Source of the DNA: Hyphomonas johnsonii MHS-2
GTDB lineage: Bacteria; Pseudomonadota; Alphaproteobacteria; Caulobacterales; Hyphomonadaceae
Length of the DNA stretch: 64,000 nucleotides
Direction of reading: 5' to 3'
Assembly (NCBI RefSeq): GCF_000685275.1
Contig: NZ_ARYK01000012.1
Location: 1 to 64,000 of the forward strand
Positions 19,312 to 28,501 of the stretch are shown piece after piece. A program made the position numbers and the translations under genes. How positions within the stretch are numbered: the stretch's first letter is position 1; each line of letters opens with the position of its first letter. Below the pieces are notes generated by a model that was not told the DNA's origin, made no database searches, and saw only the letters and a program-made list of their open reading frames with translations.

Positions 19312-20108
19312 GTTTCTTGGGCCTTGGGTGCGATTGAAAGAGATTCGAATATAGTGTTGGTTTCTGGGTGGCTGTTCAGGAAGTCGTTCTCGGATTGAGT
19401 TAGGGTATCACGGCGCGTGACCCCAACGTCCGCCGCAGTGTTTATAGGAGGGCGATGTGCGAAATCCGTTCGACTGTTGTCTGGAATTGATAGTCCGAGC
19501 GGGGCCAAAACCTGCCTTTCCAAGTAGGACAGGCCGATGGCGCTAAAGTCGTCAAGGTTGAACAGAAACACGCGATCAGACGCTGATGCTTTCATAGCCT
19601 GGTATTGTCGGACGGAAGCCAAATAGTCGTCAGACACCTGCTTAATATCCCGTTCAGGCCACCTCGATACAATGGACAGGTAATTGTCCGTAAAATTCCT
19701 GATGCAGTATACGTATCGGGGCTTGTTATGCTGAAGCATCTGTTCATAAAAGTCGAAATAGAACTCGTTGTTGGGTCTTTTGTATCCGTAGTATTTTATG
19801 TCGCGGCTTGGCTCGACACGGTCGGATTGTCCGCAATTTGCCCAAAGTGCGAAGAGCAGCTGCTCCCGCTTCAGCTGCCAGCGCCGTTGTTCACGTTGCT
19901 TTCTGTCATCGTCACTGGCTGCGACCTTGTCATAATACTTATTGACGCTGTTCATGAACTGTTCGATGTGCCGCATGACTGGATTTGGAAGCTCACCCTG
20001 AAGCGTCACTTCGTCCAGTTCATTCATAAAGTCCGTTATGAATCGTGTGCCGGCGCGCTGGCGGCCGACTATCAATAGCGGAATAGCCTGGTCGGGATAG
20101 GTTGCCAT
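19308..20108 (-). CDS. Sulfotransferase-family protein
   Basis: A 266-residue predicted PAPS-dependent sulfotransferase. The phosphosulfate-binding loop near the N-terminus reads LLIVGRQRAGTRFITDFMNE (residues ~11-30). The second nucleotide-binding segment is around RYVYCIRNFTDNYLSIVSRW (about residue 135), with the conserved Arg and Ser. GGAGG sits eight bases before the ATG, within the 3' end of the giant gene, and only three bases separate the two coding regions. It belongs to the operon 32925 to 18538. It probably sulfates the glycan built by the same operon, but this is inference from context. Confidence 0.8.
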   Translation of the reverse strand: MATYPDQAIPLLIVGRQRAGTRFITDFMNELDEVTLQGELPNPVMRHIEQFMNSVNKYYDKVAASDDDRKQREQRRWQLKREQLLFALWANCGQSDRVEPSRDIKYYGYKRPNNEFYFDFYEQMLQHNKPRYVYCIRNFTDNYLSIVSRWPERDIKQVSDDYLASVRQYQAMKASASDRVFLFNLDDFSAIGLSYLERQVLAPLGLSIPDNSRTDFAHRPPINTAADVGVTRRDTLTQSENDFLNSHPETNTIFESLSIAPKAQET

Positions 20109-20111
20109 CGA

Positions 20112-23100
20112 TCAGGCCTCCGAAACTTTTGCGATTGGCTTGGAGGCGCTTTGCCGTTTCACGGCATCCCATATTTGCGTCGACATGCCCAGACTCCAGA
20201 ATGGACGAATTCCATCGTGCGGGAAGAATACCGGCTCCGCATTGAAGGGGGTTCGCTGTGGTGGAGTAATAATGCGTTCGGGTGCTTCGAGGTGGGGCAG
20301 GGCTGCAAACCAGATCGGCAGGAATCGATCGGGATTAAACGCATCGATCTGCTCGAACGGCCAGGGTTTCCCCATATGCTCCAGTAACCATTGTGCTCCC
20401 TTCCCGAGACTCGCGCCATTAGGGGCCTTGTGAGCCCATAGGTCGACACCCCATTGTTCGCCGAGGTTCGCCAAATTGATCCAGCTTTGCATGTTAAAGC
20501 AGCAGTAATGCGCCGTAGTCTTGCGCTTCAATTCATCGGGCTGACTTCCATCAGGCGCGAATTGTGTTGCAATACGGGTATTCGCCCTCGCCAACGTTTC
20601 AAACAGCACGTCCTGATCGTCGAGGTAAGCGGCAATGGCGCCGATTTGCAAATCGTAGCAGGTGCCATGGTTGTTGATCGCGCGACGTTCTGCCTTGCCC
20701 TGGTCCGACATCAGCAGCCAATCTAGGTAAACCTCCAGCCATTCATCGAAAGCGCCGGACACTTTCTCAGATACGGCTCCCGCCTGTTTGACCAGTCGAA
20801 CGGCGTCAAGATAGAAATAGATATCCTTCATTTCGATCAGGCCTGTCGGTGCGCCGAGATCCATATTGTGCCCCAGCCGGACCTGACCGTACTTCAGGTG
20901 AGGATTCATGCGTGTTTCAGGATTCACGAAGAAACGCTCGAGAATTGTCGATGCATGTTCGGCATATTGCTTTTCACTAGTGAAGGCGTATGCCAGCGCC
21001 AGTGCCAGTGAGTCATCGAAGACACGCTGGAGGCGTGTACGGTCGTACTTCTCGCTTCCAAGTTCGTACAACTTGGTTCCAGGCACGCGTTCTCCGTCTC
21101 GGCGCGTGTACGGCAAACCATTAGGTTTGTCGGGGTTTGGCCACCAGTATGGCGCTGGATGCCAGTAGTCCCGCTTGTCACCGCTCGGGGGGAGGGTTGT
21201 CTTGTCACAGACTGAATAAGGACCTCGCGCCAAGGCGTCATTTCCATCCTGACGAAGCCGATTTACAACTTTCGTCAATTCAGGATTTGAGCGAGACTTG
21301 ATTTCACTCTGAAGGCTTGTGGAATCCATGGATACAAGGTTTTCGGGAGATGATTCTGTCACGGCCCTATCGAGTCGACGCAGTGTGGTGACAATGGCCT
21401 GTGTGCGCGCAAAGCCGCGGTTCAGTGCTCCGTCGTTATTTTGCTGTTCCAAATCGGACATGCCAGAGAACAGGCGTGCAGTCCAACCCGCCCTGCCGAC
21501 TCGGTTGGAGTCTTCAGAGTGCGGAAGTCGATCTTGATCCCATGCATCATCCCGATATTTGTCCCAAACACCCGGCACTTTCAGCCTCCAGAGAAGTTCT
21601 ACTTTGGGGCGGCGGCCATAACAGAAGGATTCGTTGAACATTTCTGCTGCATCATGATGGAATATGATCTGTGGTTCTTCAGTCGCCTCTGGAATGATGC
21701 CTCCGTTTATGAGGTCCTCATTGTTTGTCATGCGCGCCATCGGCACCGTGAAATACTTGTGCTCTTGGGCGTTCGCAACATCTCGCCTGATTTCCTCCCA
21801 GGCCTCTTTCGTCAGGAAGCAATTGCCATCCCAAGGCAGGATCCAGGTCGCACGAGAGCGTCCATCAGCCAGTGCAAAGTTTCGAGCTCCATTATTGTTC
21901 ATGGCGTAGTTATTTTTCAGGCGATACAGAGCTGCGATTGCCCGGTCTCGCTTTACGTCTTCGAATTCGTTGAATACAGCTTTGGATAACAATCCGGACT
22001 TATGGAAAGAATCTGTATCGAAACCGATTTTCCGGTACGCCTCGATTTCGAAGGGAATGCGTAGATATTCAGTACCAGTTGCTTCCAAAAGAGAAATCAT
22101 CTGTTCTTCCTGCGCTTCATCGACGATGCGATTGAGAACGAAGCGTTTGGTGGCGCCTTCCAGTTCAGGCTCGTGGTCTAAGATGAATTTCAGGTTGTCG
22201 AACGACTGTCCGCGCCGGTGCCGGGGATAAAGATCATTCCCAATGATCCTATACAGGGCGAACGTATCCCTGGTCGCGCTTTCCGTTTGGTCGCCTTTGG
22301 TGCTTGATGCGATGGGTGTGGCAGAAGCTTCTTTCTCAGAAGGTCGTATAGCGACGCTAGGTTGGGGGGGCTTTTTGGGTTGAGCATTTGCCGGCTTCGC
22401 CTTTGGGGGTTCGTCAGTCCAGGGAACGAAGTATGAAGATGCAAGCGCTTCCAGCCTATCGATCGGTGCGAGTCCGTCAAATCCAGTCCGGAAGCGATAG
22501 CGGAAAAGCGCCTTGTCATGCGGAACGTTCTCGACGAATACTTTGCCGGGATCGAATTCCACCAAAACGCAATCCGGCGCGTACACGAATTGCGAAGTTG
22601 TGCGTGCGATCGCGGTGATCTCGTTATCGGCTTTGTGCGCTTCATATTCCGGAAACAGCACGGGACCGCCATAGAGGTGCTTGACCCAGTCCATATTCAC
22701 CATGCCAAACGCGGCGATCCGTCCGTGCCATTTGCCACAATTAAATGCCAGCAATCCCTTGCCAGTAGATTCAAGGTGATCGCGTGCCAACTTTAGCCAA
22801 TCTGCACCCGGAAATGCATCTTCGGCCAAGTACACGACGTACTTTACATTGAGGCGCGCAGCCGTGTCGTTTAGTGTCTTAATGAAGCCTTGCCTAACAG
22901 TATCATCCACAAGGAAGTATTTCGCGGGACTGTTTGCCCGCTTCTGAAGCAAAATCGCTGTCCGTCGTGCTTTGTCCAGATTGATTGATGGCATTATGAC
23001 GGCAATTCCGTCCGGGTCGTCAAACGAAAGATTATCCAGGTTGGAAACATTCAGTTCGACGATCTCATCTGCCCCGCCAATATATTCTTCGCCCGAACGC

Positions 23101-26100
23101 TCCTTTATCCGACGTTGATAGAAGTACTCCTCCTTGAAGGGGCGAAGAACTTGCTTTGCAAAAGCACCGCCGAAACCTCCGTCAAATCGATCGAAGAAAT
23201 ACTGACTGTCTGCCGCAAACGTTGGAGGTTCCGTTCCGACAGGTCTGAAGGGTTTTTCTGGGTCATATTCTACCAGAGTGGCATTCGAATCGTATAGAAG
23301 CTGGTTCGATGCGCGGGCGATCACAGTTATCTCGTTGTCGGCCTTGTGAGCCGAATAGCCGGGATACAAAACGGCGTGTCCGTAGTGCTTTCTGATCCAA
23401 GAGGTCCGCACCATGCCGAATGCTGCGATCCGACCGTGCCACTTGCCACAATTGAATGCGAGAAGTCCTTTGCCAGTCTCGTCAAGGCGTGTGCGTGCAA
23501 TTTTAAGCCAATTGATTCCTGGAAAGGCATCTTCAGCGAGGTATACAATATACTTCACACTAATTCGCGCCGCTGTCATGTTCAGCGTTTCGATGAATCC
23601 CTTCCGATGGATGTCTTCAACGACAAACACTCGCGCAGGGGTGCCCGATCGCTTCTGGAGCAGCTTCGCGGTTGCATAGCCTTTCTCGGTGTCAATGCAT
23701 GGCATGATGACAGCAATACCGTCGGGGTCGCTCCAATATATCCGGTTCAGTTCATCGGTCGTGACAACAGTGATGCCGTCATCGTCAGGTGCCGCCGGTC
23801 CGTTTCCGCTTTTGTGCGGTAGGGGTAACGCCATCCCGGCTTCTACGAAGGGATCGCTGACGCCGGTGATTGTCTTGTAGAACGTGTTAAAACGCTCTGA
23901 GAATTTGACGGCTGCGGGAAGTATTCCGCCCACGCTGTTCAAAGCTCGATAGCTCGCAAGTGCGAAGTTTGCGCGAGCGGCAGCATAGGAGAATTGGCGC
24001 AGGAAAAGACGCCGCCCAGCCATTTTCATGGTCTGCGTCATTTCCGGATTGGCAAATAGGGATTTGATCGCATTTGTCATGCCGTCCCAGTCGCCGAATG
24101 GGACCAACTTAACATAACCCTGTTTTCCAAGAGGTTCGAGGTCGGATATTCCGTTTGCAATAATGGGTGTGCCCATCGCGAGGGCATCAGTTGCTTTGTA
24201 AGGCATCTGATAATGGCTGGCTGGGACATTAGGATCTAACCACAGAATAACCAGATCAGCGGCGAGGTTGATCCGCGCCATAGCGGGGCGATCTTGCGGC
24301 GGCAGAACACGGATGCGTTCCCCGAAACGTTTGATCAGGCGTTCCTGATCCGGCGTTACGCGTGAGCCGACGAAGAGAAGTTTGTAAGAAGGGTCACCCA
24401 AGCGCTCGACGAGGTCAACGAGTTCATAGATGCCCTTGTGCTTCCGGAGGAGTCCTCCAAACAGAATGATCCGGTCATTCGGCGAGAATCCGAGTTCCTC
24501 GCGAATCGCCTCGCGGTCGTAGATAGCCGGATTATAGACGGATTCATCCTTCAGATTACGCATGTAGAGACATTGGTTGTCGAAATGCGCATCGATACCT
24601 TTGTTGTGGGTAACGAGGACGGGAAGCGTTTTGGCGATAGGGTCCATGATATGGGACCAGTGGTCGCTGTAAGGGTTCAGCAGGTCTTCCGACCTAAGGT
24701 CGACTTGTTCGAAATCCGATTCTCGATGAGAGTCGGTGCTGTTGGGAGATGATACAACCGTTTCCAGATCATTGATCTCCAATACGATCGGAGCCGCCTT
24801 CGTGTAGTTTGACAGAAGCGCGAGGCCGAGGCTCGGAAGTCGCGGTTTCACGACGTATATAATCTCTCCGTCAATGGCATCCATTGCCAATTTCAACGCG
24901 TCGAAAAAGTCTGGGAACTGGGTGCCATCGATGTAGACGGTGCGGAAGGTAGGCGTGACATCCTTTAGGGGAGGGAACATCTCCTCGAAGAATCGGAATG
25001 CGACAACCTGAACGTCGTATTCGGATGACAGCGCTTCAGCGAGCGCGAAGGGTTTTGAATAGTGGTTCCTGCTGAGGTCCCATGAAATAATCGTGACCTT
25101 GCGAACTTTGGGCTTAGCGACAACCGGCAAGCCTTCACTCAGGTAAGTGGCAACGGCACCGTCGATGATCGGAATGCACGACTCGTCATGCTTCATGCTT
25201 TTGGTGATTTGGTTGAGGGCGTCGTTGCGTTGGTAGAGAGCGAGAATGCGCTTTAGGTGAAGCGGGTCGCGCAGCCATGTATACTTCAGAATTAGGTCAT
25301 AGTCCTGACGTCTTGTCAGGTTCTCGTTGAATCCGCCAAATAGGTCATACAGTTCTCGTCTGTGAACAAATGAATTTAGATCAATGAAGTTCTTGTTGAG
25401 AAGATTCTCGTGCACAAATTTGGGGCGTGCATGTGATCGTATATGCAGGTCGCCATTCGATCCATGTTCGTAGTCGATAAAATCAGCATACGCGCAGGAG
25501 TGACCAGGGTGCCTGGACAGGAGGTTCGTCATAGCTAGCAAAAAGGCCGGATGCCAGAGATTGTCGCTGTCGAGATAAGCGATTATGCCGCCTTGGGCGG
25601 CGGCCAAGCCGACGTTGCGTGCGGCAGCAGCGCCGCCTTTGTTGATGCGGAGATATCGAATGCGCGGGTCATTGAATCCTTTGACAACTTCCGCCGTATT
25701 GTCAGTGCTTGCATCATCACAAACCAGCAGTTCCCAGTCGACGAATTCTTGCGCGAGCACACTTTTGATGGCGTCGTGAACTATGTGTGCCCTGTTCCAT
25801 GTTGGCATGATAACGCTAACCATCGCCGAATTCGTTGTGTAGGAGGAAGTTCGCCTGAGTTTATCCAGTTGTTCTTCGGATCGAGCGATGGCTTTGGGGA
25901 TTGTGGGGTCGTTGCAGTGCGAGAGCAATTTTCGAAGCACTCTGTCGTAAGGTGAGCGGTCCTTTGTCTTTTTTTTCCCGGCAGGCGACTGAGCTTTGTT
26001 CGACACAAGTGAATTCGGCAAAGGCGGGCGTCCTTCGACACGGCCGTTCGTGATGTAGTGGACGAGCGGGTTCATGCCTGCTGCCTTAACGTCAGGATTG

Positions 26101-28439
26101 CTTTCAAGGTACCAGCGGCTGTCAAAGCCGGGGCCAGGCGCTCGGCCCTCATGCCATCCAGATGCAAGAAAATGATCCAGCGGATCCACGCCGGCCGCTC
26201 TCACATCGGGGTGCTGTTCCAGGTAATAAGAGCGATCAAACAGGCCGGAAGCTTCGATCAATGCTCGGCCACCTGCGCTATCCATGAGGGCAGGTGCTGC
26301 CTGCGAACTCGCTGGCGGGTTCGGTAGTCGGCCCTCGGATTTTCCGCTGGTGAGATAGTGCAGCAGCGGGTTGACGCCTTTTGCCAGAACGTCCGGGTAG
26401 GCATCCAGATAGTTTTGGGCCACAAACCGCGGGCCAGGCTCACGCCCTTCACGCCATCCGCGGGTAATGTAGTGCTCAAGCGGATCGAGCCCACTTTCTT
26501 GCAGATCAGGGTAAAGCTTCCGATATGCTTCGCGATCGAAGAGATCAGATGCCTCGATCAGCAGGGCGTCGCGTTTGAGGCGGCGGCGGTTACGCCATCG
26601 CGCAACCGCCGCGATCGGGGCCATCGGGGCGAGGACGATCCCGCCCGCACGCCAACGAAGCGATTTACGTAATGCATCAGCATTGGCTCGTAGTGCAAGC
26701 AGGCGTACCGATAGGGCATCCCGCTCGAGTTCCAGCGCCCTTGGCCGAAGTTCCGCCTCCTTGAGGGCAGCGCGGCTCGCAGCGAGTTGTCTCCTTACAT
26801 CTGCGGTCTTCGCTATCTCGCCCTTCTGAGCCGCTTTGGCATCAGCCAGTGTTTTTTCTAACGCGGCAATCGATTTTCGCTTTTCCGCGATATCGACTTT
26901 AGCGTTCCTGAGTTCTAATTCGGACGCCTGTTTCGCCGTTAATGCGGCTTCGGCTTCAGCTTCGGCTTTGGTGAGACGTTCAAGTCTTTTCGAAGCGCTG
27001 TCGAGTTGCCGGGTCAGCGCATCCAAGGCGCCGATTTTGCCGGTCAACTCCGTCTCTATCCGTTTCGCTCGAGATTTTTCCTTGCCGAGACGGTCGGACA
27101 GATCCGATTGGCGTTTCTCGGCATTCGCCTTCTCTTTCTCGATGCGAGCGAGGAGGTCGGTTTCGAGCTTCTTGGCATTCACCTTCTCTTTCTCGACGCG
27201 AGCGAGGAGGTCGGCTTCGAGCTTCTTGGCATCCGCCTTCTCTTTCTCGATGCGAGCGAGGAGGTCGGCTTCGAGCTTCTTGGCATCCGCCTTCTCTTTC
27301 TCGACGCGAGCGAGGAGGTCGGCTTCGAGCTTCTTGGCATTCGACTTCTCTTTCTCGACGCGAACGAAGAGGTCGGCTTCGAGTTTCTTGGCATTTTCCT
27401 TCTCTTTCTCGATGCGCTCGGCCAGTTCTGCTTCGAGCTTCTCGGCGGTCGCCTTTTCCTTGTCGATGCGTCGTTTCAGGTCTTCGACGGTGCGCTCATG
27501 TTCGGGGTTTGCGAGCGCATCCTGTAGGCGCTTTTGGAGTTTCTTGATCTCCGCGAGATTGTTCTGCCGGCTGGTCTCATCACTTTCGAAGTCGAGAAGC
27601 GTTTCGCGCGCCTCGTCAGACAGGACAGCGTCTTCGCGAGACAGTTCGCCAGCTTGCAGTTTCGTCCAGAGTTCTTTCTGTTTGGCAGAGAGTCGGACAC
27701 TGTCGATACCGGTGTCTACTTCCTCGCGGCGCAGGCTGGACCGGATAGCACTGATGCCCGCTTTTGCATCAAGTTGCTGAACACCGCGATTGGCAAGTTC
27801 CTCAGCAAGGCGTTGCAGCGTTGCTTCGGGTGCGTTGATTAGGTTGTCGTAAAGCACCGGAATGACCGAGAGATTGCCAGCGTTCTCGAGCGTTGCCACC
27901 ACATATGCTTCCCAGAGGGCCAGTCCGGCAGTAAGCGAGAAACCGTTGCGGCGCCGTAACGAGCGCGCCACTTCAACCGGGTGCCGCACTACCATGATGA
28001 GGTGGGGATTTGTGAGTGCGCGGCGCAGGACCGGCAGAAGCAGGCACAACCGTGGCTCTTTCAGCGCCCATGCGCCGTACGGCCCTGCGCCTTGGTCGAG
28101 ACGAGAGACTAAATCACGCAATTCCCGTACACGAGGCGTCATGACGGACAGGGGGATTCGATCAGGATCGAAATTGGTCACTTTCCACCAATCTGCGCCG
28201 GCACCGTGCAGCAGCGCATCGCATAGTGCGCGTGCATCGCGACGCTCGAAGAAACCGAGCGGATTCTCCCAGTTAGTGTCGGTGAGCGCTTCTGCCTCGC
28301 CGACAAATACGCCCATCGCGTTGAGCGCCCCCGTGACCGCCGACGTGCCCGAGCGATGCATGCCAAGGACGACGATTTGCGCTGGAGAACTATTAGTTGA
28401 ATCGTCAGACCCTTTTGGGGGCTTCGGTTTTTTTGCCAT
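20112..28439 (-). CDS. Giant 2775-residue fusion: sulfotransferase, coiled coil, 34-residue repeats, GT2, GT4, duplicated module, alginate-lyase-like domain
   Basis: A single uninterrupted reading frame of 8.3 kb. Domains in order: residues ~20-245 are a sulfotransferase, with GMHRSGTSAVTGAL as phosphosulfate loop and LIMVVRHPVEVARSL as the 3'-phosphate site. Residues ~290-595 are a Lys/Glu-rich coiled coil including eight 18-residue tandem repeats (324-467). Residues ~630-815 hold four ~34-residue units of the pattern Y-x4-PD-x4-G-x-(ND)PL-x-H(YF). Residues ~873-1090 are GT2 (SVIMPTWNRAHIV, LLVCDDASTDNT, AYLDSDN). Residues ~1110-1500 are GT4-like. Residues ~1563-1790 and ~1800-2005 are two copies of one unknown module, perhaps GT-A-like. 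Residues ~2058-2356 are an unknown domain with WILPWDGNCF. Residues ~2380-2720 are alginate-lyase-like (HPAPYWWPNPDKPNG, INNHGTCYDLQIGAIA). I see no signal peptide and no clear membrane segment, so it should be cytoplasmic. It probably assembles and modifies a sulfated glycan. The role of a lyase-like domain inside the cell is unclear. Confidence 0.9.
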   Translation of the reverse strand: MAKKPKPPKGSDDSTNSSPAQIVVLGMHRSGTSAVTGALNAMGVFVGEAEALTDTNWENPLGFFERRDARALCDALLHGAGADWWKVTNFDPDRIPLSVMTPRVRELRDLVSRLDQGAGPYGAWALKEPRLCLLLPVLRRALTNPHLIMVVRHPVEVARSLRRRNGFSLTAGLALWEAYVVATLENAGNLSVIPVLYDNLINAPEATLQRLAEELANRGVQQLDAKAGISAIRSSLRREEVDTGIDSVRLSAKQKELWTKLQAGELSREDAVLSDEARETLLDFESDETSRQNNLAEIKKLQKRLQDALANPEHERTVEDLKRRIDKEKATAEKLEAELAERIEKEKENAKKLEADLFVRVEKEKSNAKKLEADLLARVEKEKADAKKLEADLLARIEKEKADAKKLEADLLARVEKEKVNAKKLETDLLARIEKEKANAEKRQSDLSDRLGKEKSRAKRIETELTGKIGALDALTRQLDSASKRLERLTKAEAEAEAALTAKQASELELRNAKVDIAEKRKSIAALEKTLADAKAAQKGEIAKTADVRRQLAASRAALKEAELRPRALELERDALSVRLLALRANADALRKSLRWRAGGIVLAPMAPIAAVARWRNRRRLKRDALLIEASDLFDREAYRKLYPDLQESGLDPLEHYITRGWREGREPGPRFVAQNYLDAYPDVLAKGVNPLLHYLTSGKSEGRLPNPPASSQAAPALMDSAGGRALIEASGLFDRSYYLEQHPDVRAAGVDPLDHFLASGWHEGRAPGPGFDSRWYLESNPDVKAAGMNPLVHYITNGRVEGRPPLPNSLVSNKAQSPAGKKKTKDRSPYDRVLRKLLSHCNDPTIPKAIARSEEQLDKLRRTSSYTTNSAMVSVIMPTWNRAHIVHDAIKSVLAQEFVDWELLVCDDASTDNTAEVVKGFNDPRIRYLRINKGGAAAARNVGLAAAQGGIIAYLDSDNLWHPAFLLAMTNLLSRHPGHSCAYADFIDYEHGSNGDLHIRSHARPKFVHENLLNKNFIDLNSFVHRRELYDLFGGFNENLTRRQDYDLILKYTWLRDPLHLKRILALYQRNDALNQITKSMKHDESCIPIIDGAVATYLSEGLPVVAKPKVRKVTIISWDLSRNHYSKPFALAEALSSEYDVQVVAFRFFEEMFPPLKDVTPTFRTVYIDGTQFPDFFDALKLAMDAIDGEIIYVVKPRLPSLGLALLSNYTKAAPIVLEINDLETVVSSPNSTDSHRESDFEQVDLRSEDLLNPYSDHWSHIMDPIAKTLPVLVTHNKGIDAHFDNQCLYMRNLKDESVYNPAIYDREAIREELGFSPNDRIILFGGLLRKHKGIYELVDLVERLGDPSYKLLFVGSRVTPDQERLIKRFGERIRVLPPQDRPAMARINLAADLVILWLDPNVPASHYQMPYKATDALAMGTPIIANGISDLEPLGKQGYVKLVPFGDWDGMTNAIKSLFANPEMTQTMKMAGRRLFLRQFSYAAARANFALASYRALNSVGGILPAAVKFSERFNTFYKTITGVSDPFVEAGMALPLPHKSGNGPAAPDDDGITVVTTDELNRIYWSDPDGIAVIMPCIDTEKGYATAKLLQKRSGTPARVFVVEDIHRKGFIETLNMTAARISVKYIVYLAEDAFPGINWLKIARTRLDETGKGLLAFNCGKWHGRIAAFGMVRTSWIRKHYGHAVLYPGYSAHKADNEITVIARASNQLLYDSNATLVEYDPEKPFRPVGTEPPTFAADSQYFFDRFDGGFGGAFAKQVLRPFKEEYFYQRRIKERSGEEYIGGADEIVELNVSNLDNLSFDDPDGIAVIMPSINLDKARRTAILLQKRANSPAKYFLVDDTVRQGFIKTLNDTAARLNVKYVVYLAEDAFPGADWLKLARDHLESTGKGLLAFNCGKWHGRIAAFGMVNMDWVKHLYGGPVLFPEYEAHKADNEITAIARTTSQFVYAPDCVLVEFDPGKVFVENVPHDKALFRYRFRTGFDGLAPIDRLEALASSYFVPWTDEPPKAKPANAQPKKPPQPSVAIRPSEKEASATPIASSTKGDQTESATRDTFALYRIIGNDLYPRHRRGQSFDNLKFILDHEPELEGATKRFVLNRIVDEAQEEQMISLLEATGTEYLRIPFEIEAYRKIGFDTDSFHKSGLLSKAVFNEFEDVKRDRAIAALYRLKNNYAMNNNGARNFALADGRSRATWILPWDGNCFLTKEAWEEIRRDVANAQEHKYFTVPMARMTNNEDLINGGIIPEATEEPQIIFHHDAAEMFNESFCYGRRPKVELLWRLKVPGVWDKYRDDAWDQDRLPHSEDSNRVGRAGWTARLFSGMSDLEQQNNDGALNRGFARTQAIVTTLRRLDRAVTESSPENLVSMDSTSLQSEIKSRSNPELTKVVNRLRQDGNDALARGPYSVCDKTTLPPSGDKRDYWHPAPYWWPNPDKPNGLPYTRRDGERVPGTKLYELGSEKYDRTRLQRVFDDSLALALAYAFTSEKQYAEHASTILERFFVNPETRMNPHLKYGQVRLGHNMDLGAPTGLIEMKDIYFYLDAVRLVKQAGAVSEKVSGAFDEWLEVYLDWLLMSDQGKAERRAINNHGTCYDLQIGAIAAYLDDQDVLFETLARANTRIATQFAPDGSQPDELKRKTTAHYCCFNMQSWINLANLGEQWGVDLWAHKAPNGASLGKGAQWLLEHMGKPWPFEQIDAFNPDRFLPIWFAALPHLEAPERIITPPQRTPFNAEPVFFPHDGIRPFWSLGMSTQIWDAVKRQSASKPIAKVSEA
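27039..27470 (-). repeat. Eight tandem 54-bp repeats coding for an 18-residue coiled-coil unit
   Basis: Within the giant gene the unit R-(IV)-E-K-E-K-x2-A-K-K-L-E-A-D-L-L-A is repeated eight times without gaps, giving 144 residues (324-467). The central units, roughly 27125-27400, are almost identical at the DNA level, while the outermost ones have diverged. This indicates recent expansion by slippage or unequal recombination. The repeat is in-frame, so copy-number change would alter spacer length without breaking the protein. The heptad-like pattern of charged residues predicts a long helix separating the N-terminal sulfotransferase from the remaining domains. Confidence 0.93.
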
Positions 28440-28501
28440 ACTCAGTTTCGCTCCAACACTGTTAGTCTTGTCTAGATAACCCGCGGCACGGCATCAACCT
28501 A

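Noticed and set aside
27039..27470. Possible CRISPR-like array
   Set aside because: The 54-bp units are contiguous, in-frame and code for a coiled coil. There are no unique spacers between direct repeats.
27006..27527. An apparent repeat protein on the strand opposite the coiled-coil repeats
   Set aside because: It is the antisense image of the 54-bp repeats. Any repeat with a multiple-of-three period keeps all frames open, so this is not evidence of a gene.
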